DNA of 64,000 bases, taken from Vasconcelosia minhoensis LEGE 07310 (lineage in GTDB: Bacteria > Cyanobacteriota > Cyanobacteriia > Phormidesmidales > Phormidesmidaceae). Position numbers and translations under genes: made by a program. The stretch is taken from assembly GCF_015207255.1 (NCBI RefSeq), contig NZ_JADEXG010000010.1:1-64000 (forward strand), written 5' to 3'. Each line of letters opens with the position of its first letter. The first letter of the stretch is position 1. Below are positions 7,405 through 16,328 of the stretch, in pieces. The notes below the pieces were generated by a model. It saw only the letters and a list, made by a program, of their open reading frames with translations. It was not told the origin of the DNA and ran no database searches.

Positions 7405-9093
7405 ATGGCCCAGTTGGCAACTTCCGAGTCGGTGGTGATCGGTACGGTCAAAGGACCGGGGGAAAACGGCAATCAGTATGTGTTCATCACGGCGAATAAC
7501 CGCCAGGTGAAGATTGGCGAATTTGTCTTTTATGACGTGACTGCGCCCGACAGCCCATCCCAAACGCTGCAAATTTTAGGTAAAATCTCCGCCCGCCGCC
7601 TGACCGAACATCTGCCCGACCGAATTTTTGCCGATACTGAAATTAGCCCAGACGCGATCGCGGCCCTAGTCGGCTTTGTCCATCCCAGCCCCGAGCTCTA
7701 CGAAGTCACCGTCGATGTGATCGGCTATTTTCACCCGGCTCTGGGTTTTATCAACCCCCGCCTCACCCCCGACCCCGGCGCTAAGGTCTATATTACCGAC
7801 GATGACACCCTGCGCCAGGTGGTGAATAAGCGGCAGCCCGGCGAGGTGGGCTCGGCCCGGGTGGGTTCGCTGCTGCTGCGGCCAGGCGGCGCGGTGCCGG
7901 TGGCGCTGGATGTGAAAGAGCTGGTCAGTACGCACATGGCGATTTTGGCCGGCACCGGCTCGGGCAAGAGCTACACGGCTGGGGTGCTGATCGAGGAATT
8001 CTTACAGCCTTACAATCGGGCCGCGGTGCTGATTTTTGACCCCCATGGCGAATACGGTACGCTGGCTGAAATGCGGGGCCACCCGGCCTTTGCTACCGCC
8101 GATGGCTATGCTCCCAAGGTGAAAATTCTCACCCCCGACGACATCTGCATCCGGATTTCTTCCCTCGACTATTACGACGTGATGACCCTGCTGCCGGAGA
8201 TGAGCGATCGCCAGCAGTCGATTCTAAATAAGGCATTTACCCTCCTGAAGCGACATCGCTCCGGCGAGTATCGCTGGAACGTCGACGATCTGATTGCCGC
8301 GGTGAATGAGGCCGACCTCTCCGTCGATGACGAGGGCAATGAAAAAATCGGCTCCTCCGCCCCGGCCATCACCTGGAAGCTAGAGCGCTTTGCCCGCTCG
8401 CCCTACTTCCACCAGATGAATCATTTAGCGCCGCGCGACCTGTTTGAACCAGGGCAGGTGACGGTGCTACAAATGAACGAAATTAGCCAGGAAGAGCAGC
8501 AGGTGATCTGCGCGGCGGTGCTGCGCCAGAGCTATCAGGCCCGGATGAATACGGCCAAGGAAAAGCTGACTGAAGCCGATGAAAACTATCTGCCCTATCC
8601 GATTTTTACCCTAATTGAAGAAGCCCATCGCTTTTGCCCGGCTCACGAACCGGCTCGCTGTAAAGCAATCCTGCGCACCATCCTGAGCGAGGGTCGCAAG
8701 TTTGGCCTGGGGGTAGGGCTGATTACCCAGCGCCCCGGCAAGCTGGACTCGGACGTGCTCTCCCAGTGCATGAGCCAGTTTCTGATGCGGATTGTCAATC
8801 CGGTCGATCAGGAAAGCCTGAAGTACGGCGTCGAAGCGGCGGGGCGCGACCTGCTGAAGGAGCTACCCGCCCTGACCAAGGGGCAGGTGATTATTTCTGG
8901 GGCCTGCGTAAATACGCCGGTGCTCTGCCAGGTGCGCCAGCGGCTCACCCGCCACGGCGGCGAAACCCTGAACGCGCCGACCGCTTGGCAGGACTATTTT
9001 CAGCAGCACCGGCAGCGATCGCAGCAATTGCGGCAGGCCCCGGTGGCAGCGCGATCGCGGCCCGAGACCGTGGGCGGCCTTAGTATTGAGTGA
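7405..9093 (+). CDS. HerA-type hexameric ATPase (DUF87)
   Basis: 562 residues. The N-terminal ~100 residues form the beta-barrel HAS domain (VVIGTVKGPG...GEFVFYDV). The Walker A motif GTGSGKS is at residues 183-189, and Walker B is FTLIEEAHRF near residue 400. The C-terminal part VGLITQRPGKL...QCMSQFLMRI is typical of HerA. Archaeal HerA is a DNA translocase that works with NurA nuclease in end resection; bacterial homologues also occur in defence systems. No NurA or other nuclease lies beside this gene: the next gene is convergent and unrelated. So DNA translocation is inferred from fold, and the partner is unknown. Confidence 0.87.
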   Translation: MAQLATSESVVIGTVKGPGENGNQYVFITANNRQVKIGEFVFYDVTAPDSPSQTLQILGKISARRLTEHLPDRIFADTEISPDAIAALVGFVHPSPELYEVTVDVIGYFHPALGFINPRLTPDPGAKVYITDDDTLRQVVNKRQPGEVGSARVGSLLLRPGGAVPVALDVKELVSTHMAILAGTGSGKSYTAGVLIEEFLQPYNRAAVLIFDPHGEYGTLAEMRGHPAFATADGYAPKVKILTPDDICIRISSLDYYDVMTLLPEMSDRQQSILNKAFTLLKRHRSGEYRWNVDDLIAAVNEADLSVDDEGNEKIGSSAPAITWKLERFARSPYFHQMNHLAPRDLFEPGQVTVLQMNEISQEEQQVICAAVLRQSYQARMNTAKEKLTEADENYLPYPIFTLIEEAHRFCPAHEPARCKAILRTILSEGRKFGLGVGLITQRPGKLDSDVLSQCMSQFLMRIVNPVDQESLKYGVEAAGRDLLKELPALTKGQVIISGACVNTPVLCQVRQRLTRHGGETLNAPTAWQDYFQQHRQRSQQLRQAPVAARSRPETVGGLSIE

Positions 9094-9131
9094 GCATTGA
9101 GCGAGGCCTGGGCGAGGTTAAAGCGCAACGG

Positions 9132-10049
9132 CTAGAGCTTGGACTGCTTGAGGGCTTCCTGGCTGTTGGCTCGGTAGACTTTCACCCGGTCCTGGGCGAT
9201 AGCGTAGCGATCGCTCTCAGGGGTGACTTCGGCCATTAGGTCAGAGGCGCGCTGCCAGCTCGCAGCTAGCTCCAACCACTCAGCCGCCGTAGTAGCCGTC
9301 TTGCCGCGAGCAGAAGTCGCCTCGGCCAGGCGTACCGCGTCGGCGAAGGGGTCTGCGGGCGGCGCGGTCTCAGCTGGGGCTGGCGGCGCCGGAGGAGTAG
9401 CGGCAGCAGGTTCGGACGGCGCCACTGTCGTTGCGAAGGTTTCGGGCGCGGCAGCCGGTTCTGTCCCAGGTTCCGGGGGGCGTTCGGGCAAGGCTACGGG
9501 CGCGACCGGTGCCTCGGTGACTTGGGTAGGCCCGCTGCGGCCTGCCCAAACTGCGGCTAGCAGCAGAGCCGCTGCCGTGGTGCCAGCTATGCCAACCATC
9601 AGCGGCGATGGTCGGCCCGGCTGGACTGGCTGCCGCTGGCCCAGGCTGACCTTAGACGGAGGGGCTTTTGAAGGTGGCTGTAAGCGCCGGAGCAGGTTGG
9701 GCTGCTTCAGGGTGATGATCTCAGACCACAGCAAAAAGCGCTCGGGGTCACGGCTAATTTCCTCCAGCCAGAGCAGCTGATGCTCGCGCACAATGCGGCT
9801 GTTGACGTTGACTTTGCGGATGCGGTGCGGCGCGATCGCCTCTAAAATCTGCTGCACTCGCTCTACAACGAAGGACTTTTCGAGCTGCTCAGGTGTCTTG
9901 GCTTCGCATAGCAGTTGCAAAATGCCATCTGAAAACATCGCCCGAGTACGAATGCCGCTGTCGGCCAGCCGCTCGTTGAGAATTTGAATAATGGCCGCAA
10001 CGCTTCCCTGACGGGCTTGCCCGAGAATATCATTGGCGGGATTAGTCAT
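9132..10049 (-). CDS. Conserved cyanobacterial single-pass membrane protein, function unknown
   Basis: 305 residues in three parts. Residues 1-125 are a soluble alpha/beta domain (ILGQARQGSVAAIIQILNERL opens it) seen in several cyanobacterial proteins of unknown function. A basic linker leads to one membrane segment (about residues 148-168, MVGIAGTTAAALLLAAVW). The outer part has a long Pro/Ala/Glu spacer (about 175-240), then a C-terminal helical domain ending SQEALKQSKL. The pattern suggests a cytosolic domain anchored to a membrane with a flexible arm on the other side. An AGAGG site precedes the ATG. Confidence 0.75.
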   Translation of the reverse strand: MTNPANDILGQARQGSVAAIIQILNERLADSGIRTRAMFSDGILQLLCEAKTPEQLEKSFVVERVQQILEAIAPHRIRKVNVNSRIVREHQLLWLEEISRDPERFLLWSEIITLKQPNLLRRLQPPSKAPPSKVSLGQRQPVQPGRPSPLMVGIAGTTAAALLLAAVWAGRSGPTQVTEAPVAPVALPERPPEPGTEPAAAPETFATTVAPSEPAAATPPAPPAPAETAPPADPFADAVRLAEATSARGKTATTAAEWLELAASWQRASDLMAEVTPESDRYAIAQDRVKVYRANSQEALKQSKL

Positions 10050-10248
10050 ATAAAAACCTCTGCAAGTCAGTCAAGTGAAACGATCTAGGTACCTGTCAGT
10101 TGATGATTCAGTTGAACAGCAGGGGGCAGTTTCTCGACGGTCTCGACAGGAGCAGTGAGACGGATATTGGAACAGGGCGGTTTCGTGCCTCTATTCTTAT
10201 AAAGGAAAATTGAGAATAAAGGAAATGTGAGACGGGGTAAAGCAAGCG

Positions 10249-10944
10249 CTATATAAGATTATGCCGGGCCAATGGCTGCAAGTGCGAACAATCGTTAAAC
10301 CGGCGGATGATCTGGGCTTCTGGGTTAAAGCGGTTTTCGCTGTCAGTCAACGTTCTGCCTGGTTCTGCGAGCCAGAACTCAAACAGGGCGGTATTGGGAA
10401 TGGTTAATTTCCAGGTGAGATCGCAGCCCAGCAGCACCGCAATAATCTGCTGTAGGATGCCCCCGTGGGAAATGGCCCAAACTGTCTCGCCCGGCTGGTG
10501 GGTCTGCAAAATCTGCCTTACCCACTTTGCCGCTCGGGTGTGGGCGGCGCTGAGCGTCTCGGCCTGAGGCACCGGCAGCCAGTCTAGCGATGCCATCAGC
10601 CGCTGGCATAAATCCGGATGGCGATCCATCGCTTCGGCCCAGGTCAGGCCCTGAAAGATCCCCGCATGCAGTTCCTGTAGCTGGGCCTGCTGATAAACCG
10701 GGCAGTCGTGCCCGGCTGAGCGCCAGGGCTGGGCCAGGGCCTCTAGCGTCTGCACTGCCCGCAGCAGGGGACTGGTATAAAAACAGGCGGGCGGAGCCTG
10801 CTGCTGATAAAGGACCTGACTTAGCCGCTGTGCCTGCTGCTGTCCCAGGGGCGTTAGGGCGGTTGAGCTTTGTCCCTCCATCCGAGTCGCCGCGTTACCG
10901 GCTGACTGGGCATGGCGCAGCAGCAGCAGTTTCAAATAGGTCAT
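10249..10944 (-). CDS. Histidine phosphatase family protein (phosphoglycerate mutase-like)
   Basis: 231 residues with the phospho-His motif LLRHAQSAGN at residues 8-17 (RH at 10-11), TPLGQQQAQRL, the Glu-containing middle, and the second catalytic His in ISHGGIL near residue 160. Members range from cofactor-dependent phosphoglycerate mutase to broad phosphatases and sugar-phosphate phosphatases; the short size and the RHAQS variant fit a phosphatase better than the glycolytic mutase. The start is divergent from ndhM, 78 bp away. Confidence 0.85.
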   Translation of the reverse strand: MTYLKLLLLRHAQSAGNAATRMEGQSSTALTPLGQQQAQRLSQVLYQQQAPPACFYTSPLLRAVQTLEALAQPWRSAGHDCPVYQQAQLQELHAGIFQGLTWAEAMDRHPDLCQRLMASLDWLPVPQAETLSAAHTRAAKWVRQILQTHQPGETVWAISHGGILQQIIAVLLGCDLTWKLTIPNTALFEFWLAEPGRTLTDSENRFNPEAQIIRRFNDCSHLQPLARHNLI

Positions 10945-11022
10945 CGGTTCGTCAGCAATTCCGCTAGCAGAGCGTTTACAATAGGTCGCAGAGCCTTTAA
11001 GTTTACTGGTGAGCGACTGCTG

Positions 11023-11370
11023 ATGCTGCTAAAATCCACGACCCGTCATGTCCATATCTTTGCAGCAGAGGTTAAAGATAACGAGCTGATCCCCAGTGAC
11101 CAGGTGCTAACCCTCGACATTGACCCAGACAACGAGCTGAACTGGAGCGATGAAGCGCGGCAAAAGGTCAACGCTGAGTTTGACCGGCTGGTCGGCAACG
11201 CTAAGGGCGAAGCCCTGACCGACTACAACCTGCGTCGGATTGGGTCCGATTTAGAACATTTTGTCCGAGGGCTGCTCCAGTCTGGCGAGATCAGCTACAA
11301 CCTGAAAAGCCGTGTCTTAAACTACAGCCTGGGACTGCCCCGGGTTACCTCCGATCAGCCTACCGCTTAA
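11023..11370 (+). CDS. ndhM: NAD(P)H-quinone oxidoreductase subunit M
   Basis: NdhM is a peripheral, oxygenic-photosynthesis-specific subunit of the thylakoid NDH-1 complex that takes electrons from ferredoxin for cyclic flow and respiration. The 115-residue protein starts MLLKSTTRHVHIFAAEV and keeps the family text LDIDPDNELNW, LRRIGSDLEHFVRGLLQ and YNLKSRVLNYSLGLP. ATG 11023 is chosen; the open frame extends upstream to 10912 but that part would overlap the divergent phosphatase gene and has no family match. Confidence 0.95.
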   Translation: MLLKSTTRHVHIFAAEVKDNELIPSDQVLTLDIDPDNELNWSDEARQKVNAEFDRLVGNAKGEALTDYNLRRIGSDLEHFVRGLLQSGEISYNLKSRVLNYSLGLPRVTSDQPTA

Positions 11371-11391
11371 CCGTTTAGCCTATTCTTCCCT

Positions 11392-13719
11392 GTGGGTGAA
11401 GCGTCCGTGATTACCTGCCCCAACCCCAGCTGCCAGGCCGCCAATCCCGAGGATAGGTCTGCCTGCCAGGTCTGCGGGCTGGCGCTGCCGCATCGCTATC
11501 TATGGGGGGTTGGGGCCGGGGTCAGCGGCCTCCATCCGGGTGCTATCCTGAACCGCCGCTACCGGCTGGTCCAGTCCCAAATCTTTCTCGATACCCGGCC
11601 TGGCCAGCCGCCCGAATCTCCCCAGGAGCTGCCGCCGGAGTTGGTCGCCTATCTTCACCTAGCGGCCTATCCGCTGCAGGTGCCCCGCCCCTACGCGGCC
11701 TTCGCGACGGCGGCGGGAGATTGCCTACTGCTGGAGGATAGCGCGATTGCGACGACTGCTAACCCAGTCGCCCTGCTGCCGACGCTAGCCCAGAGCTGGC
11801 TGGACGCGCCACCCCTACGACAGCTCAACTGGCTCTGGCAGATTGCCCAACTCTGGCAGCCGTTTCAGGCTCAGCAGGTGGCGCAGACGCTGTGCCAGCC
11901 CGAGCTACTGCGGGTAGACGGCTCGACCCTACGGCTGCGGCAGCTTCAGGCTGGCGCAATGCCGTCGCTAGGCCAGCTGGGCCAGTCCTGGCTGGACTTA
12001 GCAAAAGCCGCTCAACCCGCGATCGCGCCGTTTCTAAAAGCGCTGATTCAAGGCATGCAGCAGTCCTCGCCAGAGCAGCTCGAACGCCAGCTTCAGCAGG
12101 CCCTGGAGATCTGCGCCCAGGGTCAGAAGATGGTCTATGACCTGGCCGTTTATACCGACCAGGGGCCGTCGCGGCAGCGCAATGAAGACGCCTGTTACCC
12201 CGCTAGCGGTACAGTGCAGCAGCTTGAGGTCTCGCCGCCCGCCCAGCAGTCGCTACTGCTGCTAGTCTGCGACGGCATCGGCGGTCACCAGGGCGGGGAT
12301 GTCGCATCTAAGCTGGCGATCGCAGTCCTGCGGCGGCATCTAGAACCCGTCCTCAGCTCGCTTGCCGCTCCGGCTCACGCCATTGACCTGGTGCAGGCTC
12401 TGGAAGAGGCGATCGCGGCGGCCAATGATGAAATTTCCGCGCAAAACGATCGCTCCCAGCGGCAGGCGCGCGATCGCATGGGCACTACGCTGGTCCTAGC
12501 GTTGGTCCATGGCTCCTACCTCTACCTCGCCCATGTGGGTGACAGCCGCGCCTATCGAATCAGTCACCAAAGCTGTCAACAGGCCACCCTGGACGATGAC
12601 GTGGCGGCCCGAGAGATGCGGCTAGGCTACGGCTTCTATCGTCAGGTCCTCGATCATCCCGGCTCGGGTTCGCTAATCCAGGCGCTAGGAATGGGACCTG
12701 CAACAGCCCTTTATCCAACTGTCCAGCAATTTATCCTAGACGCAGACAGCGTCTTTCTACTCTGCTCCGACGGCCTTAGCGACCATGACCGAATCGAGCA
12801 GTTTTGGCAGCAGGAGCTGCTGCCTGTCGTTGCGGGTCAGCAGACCGCCGCCGCCAGTGCCCGACGGCTGGTGCAGCTGGCCAATCGGTACAACGGCCAC
12901 GACAACGTCACCGTAGGAATTCTCCAGGTGCGAGTCAGGCAGCCCTCGACCCGAGCGGTGCCGGCTTCAGTCGTGGGGAGCAAGGTTCAGATTGACGCTG
13001 ACCCGGCGCTTTTCACTCCGCCCTTGACCGAGCCCGCTGCGGCGACCCAGCCCAGTCTAAAAGCCGAACTCGGGCCTGATTACAGGACCAAGGCGTCTAC
13101 CCGTCGATTTCCCTTGTTGCTGAGCGGATTAGTCCTGTTAGCCATCTTTGGGGTGGCGGGCTGGGTGCTTTGGGGAGCTGGGACCGAGCGGCTAGCTCGC
13201 CAGCTGCCTCAGTCCGATGGTGCTGATCCGCTCGTGGAACCTGGCGCTACTATGCCACCCCCTAGCCTGGAGCGCGACTCCTTTGTTCGGATCCAGCAGT
13301 CTACGGCTGCCGCAGAAGGGTCATCGCCGCCGCTACTAACCCTCTATGACAGCTTAGAGGCGGTGTCTCAGTCAGCGTCTCAGTCCGCCGCCGTCCCGGC
13401 CCAAGGCACCCTACCTGCTGGCAGTATTGTTCAGATCCTGCATAAACCGTCCGGTGCTGACCAGCAGCGCTGGGTACGAATCAAAGTCTGCTCAGTTTCT
13501 ACAGATACCTCACTGGCCGCGCCGCCGATGGAATCTGGGCCGACCCCGCTACCGACCCCAGCCACGCCAGCGACGAATCCGGCAGCCTCACCGACTCCAG
13601 CTGACTCAGCAGTTTTTCAGCCAGGGGCCGAAGGCTGGATTCAGGAGTCCCAGGTCGCCCCCATCGCCGTCAAGGTGGAGGGTCTGCCGCGGTCGCAGCA
13701 AGGTATCTGCCGTCGCTAG
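11392..13719 (+). CDS. PP2C-type protein phosphatase with N-terminal zinc ribbon and C-terminal SH3-like domain
   Basis: 775 residues. An N-terminal zinc ribbon (CPNPSCQAANPEDRSACQVCG) is followed by ~190 residues that loosely resemble a protein-kinase layout without catalytic motifs (LNRRYRLVQSQ opens it). The PP2C domain is about residues 250-510 and has its metal ligands: RNEDAC, VCDGIGGHQGGD, MGTTLV, AHVGDSRAYRI, CSDGLSD and GHDNVTV. A membrane segment is near residues 575-597, then a low-complexity linker and an SH3-like part (AGSIVQILHKP...GWIQESQVAP). It would remove phosphate from Ser/Thr of partner proteins. GTG 11392 is used; GTG 11407 is equally possible. The CHAT-FHA gene follows within 60 bp. 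Confidence 0.85.
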   Translation: MGEASVITCPNPSCQAANPEDRSACQVCGLALPHRYLWGVGAGVSGLHPGAILNRRYRLVQSQIFLDTRPGQPPESPQELPPELVAYLHLAAYPLQVPRPYAAFATAAGDCLLLEDSAIATTANPVALLPTLAQSWLDAPPLRQLNWLWQIAQLWQPFQAQQVAQTLCQPELLRVDGSTLRLRQLQAGAMPSLGQLGQSWLDLAKAAQPAIAPFLKALIQGMQQSSPEQLERQLQQALEICAQGQKMVYDLAVYTDQGPSRQRNEDACYPASGTVQQLEVSPPAQQSLLLLVCDGIGGHQGGDVASKLAIAVLRRHLEPVLSSLAAPAHAIDLVQALEEAIAAANDEISAQNDRSQRQARDRMGTTLVLALVHGSYLYLAHVGDSRAYRISHQSCQQATLDDDVAAREMRLGYGFYRQVLDHPGSGSLIQALGMGPATALYPTVQQFILDADSVFLLCSDGLSDHDRIEQFWQQELLPVVAGQQTAAASARRLVQLANRYNGHDNVTVGILQVRVRQPSTRAVPASVVGSKVQIDADPALFTPPLTEPAAATQPSLKAELGPDYRTKASTRRFPLLLSGLVLLAIFGVAGWVLWGAGTERLARQLPQSDGADPLVEPGATMPPPSLERDSFVRIQQSTAAAEGSSPPLLTLYDSLEAVSQSASQSAAVPAQGTLPAGSIVQILHKPSGADQQRWVRIKVCSVSTDTSLAAPPMESGPTPLPTPATPATNPAASPTPADSAVFQPGAEGWIQESQVAPIAVKVEGLPRSQQGICRR

Positions 13720-13775
13720 CTTTGCCTGCTAATCCGCTTCCTAGCGCCCGTCATCCCTTCCTGTCAAGCAATGCG

Positions 13776-15413
13776 ATGTCTGATTCTCAGCCTCTCAATC
13801 TGTGGTTAGCGGTCGATCGGCTGACCGCAGCCGACCCAGAGCATTACGCCATCTGGGTATTGAATTCGCCCTATCCCGGCGGTCATGTCCACCACGACTG
13901 TATCTGGAGCCATGCCCTTACCCAGGCTTGGCAAAACTGGCAGTCGATGTTTTCTCTGCGGGGCCTGCCAGAGGTGCCCCATATTCCTTCAGCCTATGTC
14001 CCCCAGTTGATCCAAACAGAGCTGGAGGGGGGCGCCGTAGAACAGGCTCAGGCGACTAGCTACAGCAGCCGCCTGATGCAGCACCTGGGCGTCAACCTGT
14101 GGCAGTGGCTGTTTGACGGCCCGGTCCAGAGCAGCCTTGCTCAGAGCCAGGGGATGGCGGTCGGACAGGATGTGCCGCTGCGGCTGCGGCTGGAGATTCG
14201 TGACCCGGACTTAACTGCCCTGCCCTGGGAAATCATGCAGCCCCAGCCGGGCCGTCAGTCGCTGTCGCTGAGCCAGCAGACGCTGTTTAGCCGCACCACC
14301 AGCGACGTTGACCCGCTAGCGGACCGAGGTCTGGATAAAGCCTTGAAAATTTTACTGGTGCTGGGTCAGGACGGGGGCCGGATGGGCAATGAGATCCAGG
14401 CCGAGCTGCAGCTGGAGCAGGAGGCGGCACTACTGAAGCAAATTTTAGAGCACAGCAGCGACCTGAGCCCGCGGCCCAGCGCTCGGCGGCAGGTCGATGT
14501 CTTGCTAGAGCCAAGCTCGGCTGAGCTGATTGAACAGTTAGAAAAGGGCGCATACAATGTTTTTTTCTACGCGGGTCACGGAGTTTCAGCACCCGATGGC
14601 GGGCTGCTATTTCTTTCAGAGGCTACGCTGAGCGGGACCGAACTGGCCCAGGTTCTGAACCGTTGCCAGGTCAAACTGGCGGTTTTTAATACCTGCTGGG
14701 GAGCTCAGCCCGACCGCAGCGGTCAGCAGGCGATTCCCCGCAGCAGTCTGGCTGAGGTCCTGCTGCACCATGGGATACCTGCGGTATTGGCGATGCGTGA
14801 TTCGATTGCTGATGAAGAGGCAATTAGTTTTATTCAGGTGTTGGCTCAGAAGCTCGCCGAGCGTAAAGCAGTCGATGAGGCAGTCGCGATCGCGCGTCAG
14901 CACCTGCTCACGCTCTACCATTTCAATCAGCCGGCCTGGACCCTGCCCGTGCTCTATATGCATCCCGATTTTGACGGTATCTTGCTCTATCCCATTCCGA
15001 CTGATATCACTTACCTGCCTGGAGATACGGGCACCAGCGTGCGATCTCGAAAAGCCTTGGCATCGCTACGCGATGCCAACAATCCGCAGCTAGCCTGGCC
15101 GATTGTTGGCGGTCTGATGCGGGTTGGGCGACTGCCCGACGACAATGATTTGGTGATTGCTGAACCCTGGGTTTCTAGCCGACATGCCGAAATTTTTTAC
15201 CGTCGGGTGGCTGCACAGTCGGGAATTGGAGGCACAGAAATGGTTTACTTTCTGCGGGACATCTCTCGCTACGGTACATTTTATCTAGATGGCCGCAGCT
15301 GGCGGCAGGTACACCGGCAGGAAATCACCCTATATCCGGGAATTCAGCTCCGCTTCGGCAGTCCTGAGGGACAGCTATTAGAATTTGTCCTGGAATCGCC
15401 GTCACTCTCTTAG
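13776..15413 (+). CDS. CHAT (caspase-like) peptidase domain fused to a C-terminal FHA domain
   Basis: 545 residues. The CHAT domain (about residues 150-410) has the caspase-type dyad: His268 in FYAGHGVS and Cys307 in FNTCWGAQ. It also has the usual N-terminal text LRLRLEIRDPDLTALPWE. The FHA domain (about 445-540) has GGLMRVGR, WVSSRHAEIF and a YGTFYLDG strand, the phospho-threonine-binding layout. ATG 13776 is chosen over TTG 13722 because it begins the recognisable domain text. It lies 56 bp behind a PP2C phosphatase on the same strand. CHAT-TPR proteins are common in cyanobacteria; a direct CHAT-FHA fusion suggests recruitment or gating by phosphorylated partners (inference). Confidence 0.85.
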   Translation: MSDSQPLNLWLAVDRLTAADPEHYAIWVLNSPYPGGHVHHDCIWSHALTQAWQNWQSMFSLRGLPEVPHIPSAYVPQLIQTELEGGAVEQAQATSYSSRLMQHLGVNLWQWLFDGPVQSSLAQSQGMAVGQDVPLRLRLEIRDPDLTALPWEIMQPQPGRQSLSLSQQTLFSRTTSDVDPLADRGLDKALKILLVLGQDGGRMGNEIQAELQLEQEAALLKQILEHSSDLSPRPSARRQVDVLLEPSSAELIEQLEKGAYNVFFYAGHGVSAPDGGLLFLSEATLSGTELAQVLNRCQVKLAVFNTCWGAQPDRSGQQAIPRSSLAEVLLHHGIPAVLAMRDSIADEEAISFIQVLAQKLAERKAVDEAVAIARQHLLTLYHFNQPAWTLPVLYMHPDFDGILLYPIPTDITYLPGDTGTSVRSRKALASLRDANNPQLAWPIVGGLMRVGRLPDDNDLVIAEPWVSSRHAEIFYRRVAAQSGIGGTEMVYFLRDISRYGTFYLDGRSWRQVHRQEITLYPGIQLRFGSPEGQLLEFVLESPSLS

Positions 15414-15540
15414 GACAAGCCCATCAGTACATCTACACAATTTGATAGATAGTTTGGGTTTACCCCGGAACCGGTTCAGTCAGGACTGTATTCCTCCCCT
15501 ATCAGCCTTTATAATTTCCCCTAACGCAATGTGCAAAACC

Positions 15541-16149
15541 ATGGCCGATCCCTCGTCTCGTTCTGATGCTGCCCAGACCGCCGCTGAGTTAGCCTTGCTC
15601 CAGCGACTGCTCGATGCTGCGGGAGAATCTGCGGGAGAATATCCCTGGCAGCCCGCTGACCCCGCTGCCTGGTCCTACTGGCAGCAGGCTGAGGCAGCGG
15701 GTGAATCCTTGGATATTTCGGCTGCTGAAGCCACCCAGGGATGGCAGGCGCTTTCACACCAGCTAGATCAGCAATGGGCAAGTCAAGTGTCGCTGCCGCA
15801 GCAGCTTGAGCAAAAGTTTGCGGGTCGGCTCTCGCCCGCCCTATCTCAGCAAATCAGCGCCCGGGCCATAGAGTTAGTTGCCAGTGGCCGCCCGCTCGCC
15901 GATCAGATGATTGCCTGTGTCCAAGAGTTGCTCTCTGGCTGGGCCGAGGCCGACTTGCGCGTGATGGCCCGCCCCCTGGCCTACGCGATGCGGGATGGCA
16001 GGCGTGACGGCAATCAGGATGAAACGTTAGAGCTAGCAATCCGCTCAGTCCGCCAGGCCCAGTGGGCTGACCTATCGCCGATGGAGCAGGCCAGATTAGG
16101 ACTGGCAGCCGCTCGCTATGCTTTGGACCAGCTCCGCTTAAGCTCTTAG
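15541..16149 (+). CDS. Hypothetical protein downstream of the CHAT-FHA gene
   Basis: A 202-residue, mostly helical, Ala/Gln-rich protein: MADPSSRSDAAQTAAELALL, then LSQQISARAIELVASGRPLADQMIACVQELL, ending RLGLAAARYALDQLRLSS. No membrane segment or known domain is visible. I recall similar cyanobacterial proteins but no function. ATG 15541 is used; ATG 15529 in frame is possible and the open frame itself extends into the CHAT gene. It is the last gene of the co-directional run starting at ndhM, and may belong functionally with the phosphatase and CHAT proteins. Confidence 0.7.
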   Translation: MADPSSRSDAAQTAAELALLQRLLDAAGESAGEYPWQPADPAAWSYWQQAEAAGESLDISAAEATQGWQALSHQLDQQWASQVSLPQQLEQKFAGRLSPALSQQISARAIELVASGRPLADQMIACVQELLSGWAEADLRVMARPLAYAMRDGRRDGNQDETLELAIRSVRQAQWADLSPMEQARLGLAAARYALDQLRLSS

Positions 16150-16328
16150 GCAATACTTTGAAAGTTGGAAAGCCCAGGTATGATATAGACAATGAGTGGT
16201 AGCATTTGTCATCCTCGATGCTGTCTGCACTTAAGCAAAACATGAATCAGATAGAATCCTTTTCCCGTATTGATATTGAAAATAGCGGCATGGATGTTCT
16301 TCTCTTTGAATCATGACCCTGTGCCTGC

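Noticed and set aside
7405-9093. HerA as part of a defence island
   Set aside because: No SIR2, nuclease or other effector nearby and the flanks are housekeeping genes.
9223-9780. Long plus-strand open frame (185 codons) opposite the membrane protein gene
   Set aside because: It is antisense to a better-supported gene; Ala/Gly/Ser-rich low-complexity text arises from the Pro/Ala codons of the other strand.
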